Shown here: piece after piece, positions 10,841 to 23,529 of the stretch
Layout of the letters: each line of letters begins with the position of its first letter
How positions within the stretch are numbered: position 1 is the first letter of the stretch
Notes under the pieces: generated by a model
Database searches by the model: none
What the model was told of the DNA's origin: nothing
What the model saw: the letters and a program-made list of their open reading frames with translations, nothing else
NCBI GenBank assembly: GCA_030762175.1
Contig: CM060843.1
Span: forward strand, 26,848,501 to 26,912,500
Reading direction: 5' to 3'
DNA from: Metallyticus violacea
Taxonomy: Eukaryota > Arthropoda > Insecta > Mantodea > Metallyticidae
DNA: 64,000 nucleotides
Made by a program: the position numbers and the translations under genes

Positions 10841-11885
10841 CTCGCAAGGCAGTTTCAAAGATGTTCTAAATCAATTTTTTCCCGGCTTGGCTTTAATACG
10901 GACTTATCAGTTTGATGACAAAATGTTTAACACCATGAATCTGCGTTATGTTTAATTGAGGACCATACATTGCGTACATCAAGTTGCTTAAATACGACAT
11001 CTCTACACTCGTTAAAATTATTAACGTGTAGTTCATCAACATCCTGTATGTATCATACGAGGGTGATTTGTTTGCGAACTCTTAATTGCGCAGCTGTATC
11101 GTTACAGCCTTTCTCGTCTTCAGTTTAGTGCAGAAATTCGTCCGGTGCAGTCCAAAGCAATTATCATTTGTTAAGTGTAAAGCATTTTTAAAATAAGCAT
11201 ACATATTTATAATCTCATAAGAATATATTTTGATCAGTTATTCATTCCTTCAATAAACGTAATCTTTGTATGGCAGGAATCAATCAACACTCGCCACTCC
11301 TAAGAAGCAAGTTTTCTTCTGACAGGTGTACAACTAATTATCACCATTTCCTTTCTTTTCTAAATGGCGTGCTCCATCCTTAAAGTTGATCAATGATATT
11401 TGCTGCAAGCTATATGTGCAACTGATACACTGATAGACGCAATCAGTGTTAATATCAGGTTCGCTACCTGAGTTAGTTATGTTCCCTTTTTACATGCAAA
11501 CATATTTTAACCATTCCTCCCTACTTGTTAAATTGCTTTTCACTTGCTGTTGATTTCATACAATATAACTCAATATGTTGTGAATATTCGTTACAGGGAT
11601 GCGTATTTCATATAAATGAACGATATGACCACAGTTATTTTTGGATTGCAACAGAAAAACTCAGCAAGCACTAAAGCCAAGGTCACACAGTCATGTCTCC
11701 CGCACGGATGATTGCAAGTGGATCGTCGGCAGTAGTTCGCTGTAATGAAACAACGTATTATTTCTGACCTCGTGTTTTATTACTCAGTTTGTGGTTATTT
11801 CAGTACGTGTAATTATACTTCAATGGTGCGCACTAACAGCGTGTTACTAATTAACTATAGGTATATTATTGAAATGTTACCAATA
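10841..11885. other. Unassigned tract
   Basis: No gene is recognised. A TACGAGGGTGATTTGTTTGC word at 11057 resembles the start of some mariner inverted repeats, but no partner end or transposase accompanies it. Confidence 0.45.
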
Positions 11886-12085
11886 GAATGGAAAAAATAA
11901 AGTCTATAGGAATCGCCCCCAAACAGTAGAGCAAATTAAAGAAAATATTAGGGCAGTAATTAGAAGAATTTCGGAAGTGGAACAGTAGGAAGTGAATGCA
12001 AGTTTCATTAAAAAAGATATATGATATATATATTTTGGATGCAAACAGTTAACACTTCGAGAAACTCCTGGAACACAGGTTTATA
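11886..12085 (+). pseudogene. Tc1-like transposase C-terminal fragment
   Basis: Read with frameshifts, this gives VEQIKENIRAVIRRISEVE, then EVNASFIK and ANSQHFEKLLEHR. That is the usual C-terminal arrangement of DUF4817-type insect transposases (ELKENIR, then a x2-HFEHLL end). No inverted repeat was found on either side. It is a short orphan fragment and not functional. Confidence 0.6.
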
Positions 12086-12244
12086 CTCGTTATGAAATAA
12101 AACTAATATTGTGTGCATGATAAAGTTGGGCTAAAGCAACCTGTCCATCAATATTGACCTCGCGCGACTTAAGCCAGAAATTATTCTCTGTACTCGAAAA
12201 GCTTGCATGCTTAGCATATCTGAAGATTTCCTTGTAGACAGATA

Positions 12245-12528
12245 CCGCCACGGGTGGCTGAGGTCGTTAAGTCTCGGACTCGTGAGCGGGAGGTATGGGT
12301 TCGAATACCGCCAGGACCGTCCTTCCTGACTGAGGGTTTTTTTTCCAGGTTTTCCTCTGTCCTCATAAATGGCAAATGCCGGGGAGGTACCCTAAACTTA
12401 GGCCTGGAACGATTCCTTCCATAAAACTAAATCCTTTTCCAATATATCATTTCATCTCATGTATCAACAGTGTCAATCGCCTGTGGTGCCTCTGTAGCAA
12501 AAACGGGCGTTAAACACGATTCATTCAT
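12245..12528 (+). mobile_element. SINE-A copy 2, full length with 13-bp TSD
   Basis: A complete SINE-A copy: GCCACGGGTGGCTGAGG head, B box, CCAGGACCG, a T-run, and the 3' domain ending CGGGCGTTAAACACGATTC. The perfect duplication TTGTAGACAGATA lies at 12232-12244 and 12529-12541. Compared with copy 1 the internal A-run has decayed. It lies about 160 bp after a transposase fragment and does not disrupt any gene. Confidence 0.93.
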
Positions 12529-12541
12529 TTGTAGACAGATA

Positions 12542-14041
12542 AATATTATGGCAGTTGCAAATGGTACTAATAGTAGTAAATATTATAAGTTCAACACAAT
12601 ATAGAGTCATTATTAGCAACAGAGCGTAAGGCAGTTTGTTTAAAATGCTAATCATGTCCTTTAAAATAACAATAAAAGGGAAGGATAATGATTGGCTGAT
12701 GCTTTATGCATAACGGTTGCCTTGGTTTTTGCAACGCAGTCAAGGGAAATCTATGAAAGAAGCCTCCAGTACGCCTAGGAAACCACCTCGGGTTCATGTA
12801 AGGTAAAATACTTTTATTATTATGAAATACTTATTTCGATCAATAAACATATAATTCCGTTATTTGCAACTCCAATAGTGTTATTTATGAAACGATCCCA
12901 AGACATTTCCTTCCTTTGTTTTCTGTATTGAAGATTTTCTTTTTATTTAGGACGAAGTTTGTCGCAGAATGCGTCCCCCCCTCCCCAGCCAGTGTAGGTT
13001 TTGATTAGCTTTCTGCCATGTTGAAAGCCTGGGCTGCAACGTAATGGCGGAAGCGCCTGGTATTATATATATATTGTCACTTGTCTTCTTGCCATAGAAG
13101 GACTCTACGAGTCCGAAATATAGCTATCTCGAGTGTGACTTTTTCTTAGTGTTTTATTCTTTTGTACTATTATAATTACTGTTAATTTGTTACATTGTTA
13201 ATAGTGTTGCTTTATTTTTATTTTTCTTTTATATATAAGCAAAAATAACGGTAACAATGATGTATTTTTAATATACAAGAATAGGCATTACTCTTATGTA
13301 TGCACACTTAAAGCTAGGATACACAAACAAGGAAACTGGAGTTGGCATACGCATATCAAGCTAACCCACTCTGTATTCAGGTCAGGAGTCTGGCATAATA
13401 CGAACGTGAAAGACACAACACATTAGGGAGTGGAAGCGCGAACTAGTTGTTTCTGTCTGGCGCACCATTTCTTGTTTTTTGTTTTTTTTTCCCCCTCTGG
13501 GTTCGTTTTATTTTAAAGCCATGCTACGACATTTATGTGACATATATAACGAATAAAGCACAAGAGAAAGATCAAGGCATTCGTAACAAATGAACATTAA
13601 ATTTGTCTGGAGTAAGGGATGGGAAATGGAACGAAGAAAATAAATTTCTATGCCCTGTTTGAGTTTGAGAATGTTTTTGAGAATATGTCCAAAGTTATTG
13701 TAACAAGTACAGTCCCAATCAATTATGTTTGAACGGACCAGAGACAAGGAACTGTAGAGCTCAAATTACAAACATCAGCCCTTTCCTCTGACAAGTTTTA
13801 TTTCGTTATCATTTCCTATACTGTCTATTATTTTAGTATAAAGCTTACAATCTGATTTTATTAAATATTTATTTCCTCTTTATTTCTGTTTCACCAAAAC
13901 AATGCTTACAAAACAGTAAATTCATTGTAACCATAAAAAATGCTTAACATGTAAAAATACTGATAAGTTAACAATTTTGCTCAAACATTTCATTATCAAT
14001 AATGAAATGTATAATAGTTTCATACAGCCAGTAATCATTTC
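12542..14041. other. AT-rich tract, nothing recognised
   Basis: No coding homology or repeat family member was seen. A modest GC-richer patch at 12960-13050 has no obvious ORF. Confidence 0.5.
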
Positions 14042-14142
14042 CGAATATATCATTTTATTTCATGTATCACCAGTGTTCGCCGCCTGTGGTGCCCCAGTAG
14101 TAATAACGGGAGCTGAGCGCCATTCAAAAAAAAAAAAAAAAA
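14042..14142 (+). mobile_element. SINE-A copy 3, 3' fragment
   Basis: Only the 3' domain is present (TTCATGTATCACCAGTGTTC, CGCCTGTGGTGCC, CGGGAGCTGAGCGCC), ending in an A-run at about 14126-14142. The tRNA-like head is absent, so this is a 5'-truncated copy without its internal pol III promoter. Confidence 0.85.
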
Positions 14143-14991
14143 ATACGTGCAGCAATATACTCCTGTACTAACCAAAATTAATTTCTCTCTAAAACTGATT
14201 AAAAGAAAACCTGAATAATTTATAAAAGTGAATTATTCGTCAAGCTAATCAATGATAATTATTTTTACTAATATTCTTATGGCCGAAATGTTCTCTAGCA
14301 TCACGAAAAACTCGCTGATAAGCATTTTCTGAACTACATGAATAGAAGATATTTTACTTTACTACGCTAAACTAAATTTATTTAATACACTCTTTAATAT
14401 AGTTCTATAATAATACAGTTTATTTAGTGTGTTATTATAATACATCGGTTAATGAGGGAACAGAAGAATGCAGGAGCGTATTTTAAATAAAAAATAAATT
14501 GTAATTTTTTTAATTTTGTAGTCTGGAATGGGTTTTCTTCTTCTTCTTCTTTTTCAAGCAGGTTTTAAAAATATTGAAGCTTTACATTTTAAAAAAAAAA
14601 GTGAAAAACATCTATCTCTTGCTCAATATCCCAATTTCTAGGAACGTTTTCTCTGAAATTATCAAATAAGCTGATTAATGATGCATGATATAAGTCTTTA
14701 GCTGAGGAATCTGATTAAAAATTGGTAGACAAACTTAAAAATGTGGATTAAAATTTTTATCGAATACCAAAGCAATAATTTGGTAAGCGTATTGTTCGTC
14801 TTTTGCTCTGCTCTATATTGCTAAGGTCAAGCATGGTGATGTCCTCAATAAATTAATTATTTGTAGTATTTATTTGCTATTTTTTCCCCGCAAACACATT
14901 TCAAAGCTTAGTTCTGACATTATTCAACACATGTTAAGACCACTTTGCATAAAATTCATTTTCAGGCCATAAAGTTAAGAACTACCAAATA

Positions 14992-14992
14992 A

Positions 14993-15033
<41 letters not shown>
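14992..15033. repeat. (GT)n microsatellite
   Basis: About 20 consecutive GT units with a single GC interruption at the end. Confidence 0.97.
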
Positions 15034-15036
<3 letters not shown>

Positions 15037-15285
15037 ATTCATAGGTCAAGGTACCTTGGTAAGTCTCAATAACGTATCAGGTTAGTGCTAGACATTACCT
15101 CTGCTTGTGAGAAGATGCGATTTGGTAATCTACCTGAAAATAATCATGTTTACCTGAACACTTAGGAATAATTCCCTGTTGCACCTAGGGGATCAAGGAA
15201 AGGTTAGCCATGCTACAGGTATGTCCTGGTTAAGCTGTTTTGGGAAATTGCTTATATAATTGTTTTTAAAAAGCCTAACATAATA

Positions 15286-16549
15286 CAGGATGGCGCAAAA
15301 GTTAACTACACACTTATTGAATCATGGTTAACAAAACACTTCTTTTTTATGTTCAAATGGTTTCTCTTCTGCATTAATGCACTATCTACCCAGAACACTC
15401 TGACACGCATGTAAATACTGGTGAAAGTTGTTGTCCATATTGTGGAAGAGTCCTAAATACGAACAGTCAGCCCTTCAACAGTTTGTGGTTCCCTCCCCGC
15501 TCACTTGGTCATTAACCATATCCCAAAAGAAGAAACCCATTGGTGTAAGATCAGGGGGATCGTGGTAGGAATTCAATTATTGCACGACGTCCTAGCACTC
15601 TTCTATTGCAATCATCATCATCGTACGTCCGAACAACTGTAGCATAATGCGCAGGAGCTCCATCGTGCTGGGTGCAGAGTTGATCAAAGTTGTGCAAATG
15701 CATGATGATTCCTGGTGTAACCTCTTGAAGTAGAGCCAAGTACCGTTACCACTGATATTTCCTTCAATAAAGTGCGACCCAATTATAGCACATGTCCTCA
15801 CATTTACGCCGAGTTGATTTGCGCTTCCTCCAAAACAACATGATGGTTTCCCGTGTACCAATAAGTACAGTTATGTCGATTTAAATGTTCCGATAACTTA
15901 AAGGTGACCTCATTCAACCACACAACGTTTTAAAAGAAATTGGGGTCATGTCGATACTGATCGAGCATAATCTCACAAAATATCTGGATCATCTTTCAAC
16001 AAACCCTGAGTCAGACGTGAGATGTACACTTTGAACTTCTGCTGATGCAACATCCTAGATTGACTGATGTGACATTGTTGGAAATTCTACCGCGAATTGT
16101 CTTGTGGACTTACTTGGACTAGTCGTGACAGTCACACAGACATTGAGTTCACTTTCCTCAGTGCCTGCTAGTCCTAGGTAGCCCAGTATGACGTACATTT
16201 TAAAAAGAACCGTCAATTTCAAATTTGGTAAATACACTGTAATTAGCCTTACATGATGGTAGATCTGACTCGAAATGTTTTCTTTATTCCCTCAGTACAG
16301 CACTTAGACCTCGTTGGTAACCCATCTTTACAGCAAAACTTCTTTCCTCTTTCGTTAACTTTTTCAACTGTTAGTTTCGATTCATTTCCTGTTTCCTGTT
16401 TTTCCCCTTACAGTATTACCTTCCTAGAAACATATCTACAATGCAGTTAAAAATAAATGAAGAAGGGAACATTTTTGAATGTAACATAAAAAGAAGTGAA
16501 ATCATATGTTAACTGAAATTCATTCTGTAGTTACTTTTGCGCCACCCTG
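15286..16549 (-). mobile_element. Full-length Tc1/mariner-superfamily element with dead transposase
   Basis: Terminal inverted repeats of about 27 bp (CAGGATGGCGCAAAAGTTAA on the left, and on the opposite strand CAGGGTGGCGCAAAAGTAAC) are each flanked by TA (15284-15285, 16550-16551). The length, 1264 bp, is typical. The minus-strand transposase is split by stops and frameshifts. SPSKSTRQFAVEFPTMSHQS lies at about 16120-16060. The first catalytic motif (about 15930-15900) reads VVWLNEVTFKLS, then LNRHNCTYWY. The second reads LCTQHDGAPAHYATVVRTY at about 15685-15630. The third reads PPDLTPMGFFFW at about 15560-15525. So the first Asp is Asn, the second is intact and the third is Gly. It cannot mobilise itself. 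Confidence 0.9.
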
Positions 16550-17641
16550 TATAACTATCTTATTATTCTATTAAACTGTCTCCAATGCACCGTTGCATCA
16601 TTCTGCTGGAATTGCATTATCAGTGAGTCTACAAATAGCGTCTGCTGAATAAAAATAAAATCGTTTTCATAAATTATTGCCGATGTTTTATTAATTTATT
16701 TTGGCTACTATGTGATCATAAAAACAATTCCTAATAAATATATTCTTAAACAATGACTTTTATCTATGTTGTGTCATACTCAAAGTGTAATTTGCTTTTA
16801 TCCCGTCAGAAGGCAGTTTTTCCAAATGGGTAGTGAGTGCCAGCGAATAATTATTTTGCGCTCTTGAAGCTTATCAAATAAAATTCTTTATGATTCAGCG
16901 GCATTCTCGTATAAAACAGCACTTTGAGGCACTTTCATCAATTCTGTTCGATGACGTGTTATCAGTTCCGGGACACAGGATGACAAAGCAAGAAGAAAAA
17001 ACTGTGGCCGGCCGTCAACTTTGGAGAAAAAAGTGAAATATGTAAAGAGAGGCGTCCATGGGAAACAAAAGAAGGCGAGTTACTACTACAGCTTCAAGAA
17101 AACGATTGTATTTAAAACTTCAAGCTTAACTCTGAATGATGAAATTTTAACCTATGAATGTCAGAATGGAGTTAATTTATACAATTGTGTATTTTTATAA
17201 TGTTTTCTTTTCTTTTTCTAATACAGCAATTTGTCTTCATAAATTAATACGCACTGAAAGTTTAATATGTTTTTCTTTCATTTCACCAGTATTAAATGTT
17301 AAAGAAATTTTATTTTTAAAAGCATCTATACAGAAAATTTAACATTTGAGTATCTGTCATTTAATTAAAAGTCTCACCCTACATATTTACTAATAATATG
17401 CTTCAAAATATATTAAGTGCTTTCCTTTGTCCAAAGCTATTTATCATAATTTAAATATAAACATATTATTCACAGCTATTACGCCACCACAAAATATTTA
17501 GATTCTACATGCCGATGAAATCTGCTGGCTATGGCACTGGATTACCAGATACTCCTGGTCAATTTTGTTTCTGACATTTAAATAGTTAAATATATAAAAA
17601 TAGTGACATCTAAATAAATCTAATGTTTCATATAAATTCAA

Positions 17642-17704
<63 letters not shown>
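17642..17704. repeat. (AT)n-(GT)n compound microsatellite
   Basis: About 11 AT units run directly into about 20 GT units. The same compound design recurs at 36149-36204 on the other strand. Confidence 0.97.
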
Positions 17705-17705
<1 letters not shown>

Positions 17706-18731
17706 TGTACGCATGAACTGTACATTCATATTGAAAAATGCCAATTTCACACAATTTAAAAATGAAAAATGTATATAGGAATAAGATTATTAGACTATGG
17801 TTTGCAAAGCCTTTTTTAAATAACAAACCCAATCACAATAGACACTTTTAAAATATACAAAACACTGTCCAGAAAATAGGCACACAAGTTCATACATGAT
17901 GCAGTAGGCTTAATGTCTTAGTCGCAGAATATGCCACTAGAGATAGTTAAGCTTGTAAAGAAGGTATATCGAATATAGTAGCAGTGAAACACAAATATAA
18001 AAGCTAATTTTTTTTACTTCAGTGCACCTATATATATTAAAGCAAAGTTTCAACAGTGACGGCGCTTATCAACATGGTCATTAATATGATTTTATCGCAT
18101 TTTTTGCAGTACTTCATGCGTCAGTTTATCTCTACTGCCGTGTCTTGCAGTTATGCATATTTTAAATTATTATCAACATAACACATGAGAGCATAACAAA
18201 CATAAATAATCCTCCCTGACCAGCATAAGCAGCAAACAGCCTACAGCTTTACAATTATTTTAATGCATGTAACAAAAATATTCGGTTAGATAGCCAACGA
18301 GCGTACAGTTTTATCTTAACTACATTGCATTATATATAGATCTATATATATAATTATATAGAATAAATCTATATAATTATATAGATGTAATAAAATATAC
18401 GATTTCTTTAGATAATATTAGCAAAAGTATGAGATATAGCATTAGAAATAATTTTAATTATTTTCCCATCAAATGAAACAGAGTCTCAAAGCGGTTTTAT
18501 ATTATACACGTTTATGATCCGAATTTGGAAAATATATAACAGTAATGTTAATTTTTTTACAGCGATGGAAAATAGGTGATCAATTTATAGGACTTCCATT
18601 CTTTCGGTTATCCTTACAGTGCTGTAAATATTTGCAGAGGAATCATATACATTCTCAAGGATTCCTCTTTCTTCCATGGTGGAATGTGTAATTTATCCGT
18701 CCTTATCAATCATTGTCTTTCGTGTTTTGCT

Positions 18732-18755
18732 TTATATATATATATATATATATAT
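18732..18755. repeat. (TA)n microsatellite
   Basis: About 12 uninterrupted TA units. Confidence 0.95.
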
Positions 18756-19439
18756 CTGAATTTATTTATAGATAAATTGTTCGTGTAATTTTCCCTCCTT
18801 TACAATCGTCAATTTGTTGTTTTATTATCACAAACTAATCAAAACAATTGAAAATGGTGTTGTGAACCAGAATCATCTAACCACTTGTCTCTTATTGATC
18901 AGTTAATTGTATTCTTAACCAGAAAGTAGAATATAAAAACACAACTATATAACGCTGTATGTTTTCATGTCATAAAATTGTGGATTGTAAGACATTTCTC
19001 TGCGGTTCTATTTAGAATGCATTAGTTGTATGCATAATATTAGTAATGTTTACATAACTGTGATGGAAGCCCGCTGCGTATTTTCCTTTATGTACATTCG
19101 AGGGTTTTAAAGTTCTCGGCCTGCCCCAGAGATGTCGTGAAGATGACAAATTACTATGATAGTTGTTAAGTATAATCCTTTAGATTGCGCGCTGAAAAGT
19201 TTCAAACGTGTAAGTGTAGTCATTTGTTTGTGACGATCGTGCAAACAAACTAGAGTTAACATTTTCTACAAACTGAATAAAACCGAAATACAGCTGTAAT
19301 AAAGTACATACTTCATTTTGAAGGGTTTAATTCCAGCAGAAATACAAAAGGGCCACATTTTACACGTAGTATGAGAAAGCTTACAGCTCGATGGTTGCCG
19401 CATTTGTTAACAATAACTAAAAATTGTTTAGACTTCTTT

Positions 19440-19990
19440 AAACCCAATTCCAAAGAGTTTCATAACAATAGATAAACATGAATTCATCACTACACATCAC
19501 AGACGAAGGAACAGTCCAAAACAGTGGGTGGCAACAGGTGAAAGTGCACCAGTGAAAGCAAAAATGATTGCATCTGCAGGAAAAGTCATGGTTACGGAGT
19601 TCTGGGATTCTCATGATTACCTCCAGAAGGGTAGAACCAACGCAAGAGAATATTACGCCGCACTACTGGATCAACTGAAGGACTAAACGTCCACTTTGCG
19701 AAAAAGAAAGTTCTATTTCAGTAGAATTATGTGCCTTCACACACATCTCTGCATGAACTTCGCTATCAAATGTGTGCCATTTTCGCCAGATTTGTCTCCC
19801 AGCGACTTTGATTCCAAACCTGAAGAAATGGCTGGATGAGCGAATTTCACATCAAATGATGTGGTTGAAACTGAGACTGACACTTATTTTTAGCAATTGA
19901 ACACATCTTATTTTACTGAGGAAATTAAAAGTTGGAGAATCGTTGGATTTAATGAATTGTTTTACAAGGTGATTGTGCTGAAAAATAAAT
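19440..19990 (+). pseudogene. Mariner transposase relic
   Basis: In broken frames this reads SPKQWVATGESAPVKAKMIA, then GKVMVTEFWDSHDYLQKG, NAREYYAALLDQLKD, and NYVPSHTSLHEL. This is the catalytic region of a mariner-type D,D34D transposase (typically WxxxGESAPxxxK, KVMxTxFWDSxG, YYxxLLxxL, LxDNAPSHTA). The first catalytic motif is scrambled and the second Asp is lost, reading NYVPSHT where DNAPSHT is expected. The third region is only faintly visible. Neither the N-terminus nor inverted repeats were found. Confidence 0.75.
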
Positions 19991-21555
19991 AAAAAATGCT
20001 TAAAACTTGTGTTTTCTTGGACACACAGATAACTTTTAGAAGTTATAATCTACTTCCTTGTGAAATATTAAATTACAAAAATTTTCCTATCTGGCCTCTT
20101 TGTAAAAGTGAAGAGTTTATTTCTCTGTGGCTCCCACCAAGACAGTATCCAGAGACGACGCACATTCTGTTCTTCGGATATTTGAAAATCCTTTCTGTGC
20201 TATTACGCTATCGCATTATTTATATACACTGCAGCATGGTACTAATAAAATAATCTTTAATAACCTGAGTTCAACGCTCTCCTATTAATGTCACACAAGT
20301 GCGCTGGAATAAAATCCCGTGATTATGGCCTGGAAAGATAAACTGCAGTACGGGACAAATTCTAACTGTGAAATTATCAATATGAATAAAATATATAATA
20401 CATGTAATACACTTTTGAATTTTGAATAACAAATTGCGGAGGATAAGGAAAAGGTAACTTTAACATGCAATTAGTGTAAGTGTATACCATACCTCATTGA
20501 AAACATTATAAAACAACAAATATTAAATCAGAAGCTTTATGCATTACATTTGCTACATTTACCACATATGGTTTTATCAAATTACTCTCTAGCCATTCTC
20601 AAGGTATAAGCATACAATAATATCCTGATTTAGAAAAAATAAAATATTTTAATGCAATTCCTGAATTAACACGACTTAATACCTTGACTTACATATGCAC
20701 GTTTCTTGCCGGGCAAATATATAACAATGTAACCTTAAGCAAATTTAACAATTCGCTGAAAACTTTAGAATAAATGTTTTAAAGATACATTGTTGCATCC
20801 TATTTTTTTCTTTCTTTCTTTCTTTGTTCTTTTTTTAGTTAATCGATAACTATTCCATTTTACCTAAATTGGCGATAATTGTGTTTCCAATATCTATTGA
20901 ATCTCTTATAATAAATTCGGGCGGAGATGAGGGAAGGCGTGTTCGGAACTGACAGTTAAAATGGTGTTAGTAATGATGCATGAATTGGCTGAAAGGGTTT
21001 ATAGCTTAAAATTCAAAAATAGCAAAGTAACGCAACTGTCCCTCACAATAAGCCAATAATTATCATTGCCATGCGGAAAGAACGTGGCTGAAATAAATTT
21101 ACAAGAATACAACATAAAATGAGGCCGGTGTGAAAGAAGTTGCATGCCTATTCATATTAACTGGTAGTAATACAAATCCATGGAAAGTGGAACACAATAG
21201 TGCAAAAGAGTAAAATAGGAAAAATCCACAGTTTTAAAAATAAGAAAATGAACCATCCTTTTGCTCTCACAATTAAATTACGTTTTTGTTTCATTAATAC
21301 TGAAAAAACTTAAGAAAATATAATTACACAAATTTTCAACTGCGGAGAAATTTAGAGCCGAAAAGATTGGAAATGAATATAAACTCACCAATAAACTTAT
21401 AACGCCAAAAAAGTAACCTCAGCGAAAGAAAGAAAGGAAAGATCTGCTCTGGAAACAAAGAAGAGCTTGTGCCTATGGTTTCGTTTTCTGTATGCCCCTT
21501 CGAAGTACCAACTCTAGGTCACTGACTCGAACGCACAAAGACGTAAGGTCTCTCG
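19991..21555. other. AT-rich tract, nothing recognised
   Basis: The 85-codon open frame at 19996-20253 resembles nothing I know and is probably chance. Confidence 0.5.
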
Positions 21556-21560
21556 AATCC

Positions 21561-21644
21561 ATGCGCAGGGCTGAAAGCACTCAACTGCTGCTGGTAACGG
21601 CTCTTAGCACCAGCAGTAGCATTTAAGTGCTTTCAGTCCTGCGT
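21561..21644. repeat. Imperfect hairpin, arms about 35 bp
   Basis: The left arm 21561-21595 (ATGCGCAGGGCTGAAAGCAC, then TCAACTGCTGCTGGT) is nearly the reverse complement of the right arm 21607-21644, which contains ACCAGCAGTAGCATTTAAGT then GCTTTCAGTCCTGCGT. The loop is about 11-12 bp. It lies in an unusually GC-richer patch (about 21470-21960) that also carries a 113-codon open frame of no recognised family (21627-21968). Confidence 0.8.
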
Positions 21645-21965
21645 GCAACGTCAAGTTATTGTATATGCCTACGTACTTGCCGCTTGCAAAAGCGACAAGC
21701 AAGGACTTGGTGGCCGCTGACACAAGCTGACGTCCCGGAAAGGCACGCATTCTACCGGACTGTTAGTTATGAAGAATGCTCGGGGCCTAACAAATTAGAA
21801 TTAAACAGCCAAGGAGTATCCATCCCCAACCTGGGTCTATTTGCTGCGTTTATAAGCGAAGTGGCGTTGCTACCAAGCATGAGTAGAACTGCTGGTATCA
21901 CTAATATACGATTTATTTGCGCCGATGACCAACCGGTCTGCTCATCACATCATGCTGTGTGTGTT

Positions 21966-22232
21966 TAACGTTTAACGCCCGTTTTTGCTACAGAGGCACC
22001 ACAGGCGATGGACACTGATGATACATGAGATGAAATGATATATTGGGAAAGGATTTTATGGAAGGAATCGTTCCAGGCCTAAGTTTAGGGTACCTCCCCG
22101 GCATTTGCCATTGATGAGGACTGAGGAAAACCTGGAAAAAACCTCAGTCAGGAAGGACGGTCCTGGCGGTATTCGAACCCGGACCTCCCGCTCACGAGTC
22201 CGAGACTTAACGACCTCGGCCACCCGTGGCGG
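21966..22232 (-). mobile_element. SINE-A copy 4, full length
   Basis: The minus strand reads the complete head (GCCACGGGTGGCCGAGGTCG), B box, CCAGGACCG, body and 3' domain. It ends at the doubled GTTTAACG near 21966. No clean target-site duplication could be assigned; flanking ATGCTG words are too short to rely on. Confidence 0.92.
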
Positions 22233-23470
22233 TCACACACATGATGCTGAGATGGCTACGTAAGAAAGAGAAAGAAGAAAGGAATGCGCCACGAAAGTAT
22301 TACAATTATACAATCGTTACATATTTAGAGATGACAGAAGCGGATTGCGCGGGATGGTAGCGGGAGCCCTCGAAGGTCCACGGGAGCTCTCGATCAGTCA
22401 CAACGAACTTTTGGGAAATTAATAAAGGTTTAAATCGCCAGTTAGAGTTGCACAGGGCTGAGGTAAACCTAGAGATTTAGTTCATAGTCCAGCATGCAAC
22501 TAGTGTATCTAAAAAAAAAAAAAAGCGTTTGAACATCAAAATGTCTGATGTTATCAAAGCGAAATGCAGCAAAATGCCTTCTGCAGCTCCTATCTAATGG
22601 AATGGACTAGAATCGCGTGAACTAAGCGAGGTGGTGGCGCCAGAAAATGGAGTTCATAATACCGCTAACTCGTTTATGTGAAAATACATAGAAAGAAGAA
22701 ATAAATAACAAGCTTTAAATAATCCTGGGTACATGGCACCCTACTAAACAAGAAATAACGAACGCTTTATAACTTCAGCTGCTGGATAAAATAAAATGTA
22801 TGCACTATTTTCGAATGAAAGATCCTAACTTTAAACGAAAATTCTGGGTTCATTTTTTTTTTTTTAACCAGGAATGCGTATGTTGAATTTTGCAGGCTTT
22901 TAAATTTGCTTATTTTACATCATGCATTATCACGGACAAAATTATTGCAGTCATGTTTATGATATTATCATTTATGTATGAATAGTTATATAGAGTAATT
23001 TATTTTTCTTCGTTCTTTAACCTTTACATAATGTGCAATATTGCGTTCTAACCTCCAATAAGCTATGCTACATTGCTTTCAAATTGTATTTAAATGTTTC
23101 ATTACCTCGAAAACTCACGATTACTTACGATTGTATACGAAACAAAAGACTACAGCAGAGAATAAATATTCTTGCCTAGGAATTCCCTTCGATTCGTTTC
23201 CGCGAGTTTTCTAGTATTTCCCATTTGAATACTTTGCTAGGAGACATTTTGTTCCATTTGGTTCCGCTAAGTGGGAGCGCTTCCTTGTGTGCGCAATGGC
23301 ATTTCACTGTTTTTACAGGTGGCGCAAAAATGGCATTATAACAAAAAATAAGTGTAATGTGATGAAAAATGCATTTTAACTTGTGTTAGTAATTTATTAA
23401 TCATATTTAAGATTGCCATAATAGAAGTAGGATTTGTACTGACTCATAGCGTACTAAAAGTGAAAATAAA

Positions 23471-23529
<59 letters not shown>

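Larger units (their letters stand above)
16550..19439. other. AT-rich tract with simple repeats
   Basis: Apart from the microsatellites listed separately, no gene or repeat family is recognised. The TA-rich stretch 18332-18387 is full of short palindromes (for example CTATATAATTATATAG). Confidence 0.55.

Noticed and set aside
11057..11090. Left terminal repeat of another mariner (TACGAGGGTGATT)
   Set aside because: No matching right end and no transposase follows. A similar TACGAGGGCC at 37787 has the wrong orientation to be the end of the relic before it.
17498..17832. Open frames rich in His/Thr/Ile-Tyr
   Set aside because: They read through the AT/GT microsatellite; similar frames at 36005-36373, 57339-57683, 34326-34508 and 41647-41865 are repeat artefacts too.
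21945..22245. Target-site duplication of SINE-A copy 4
   Set aside because: Only ATGCTG and short CA-rich words recur on both sides, with ambiguous placement, so I did not report one.
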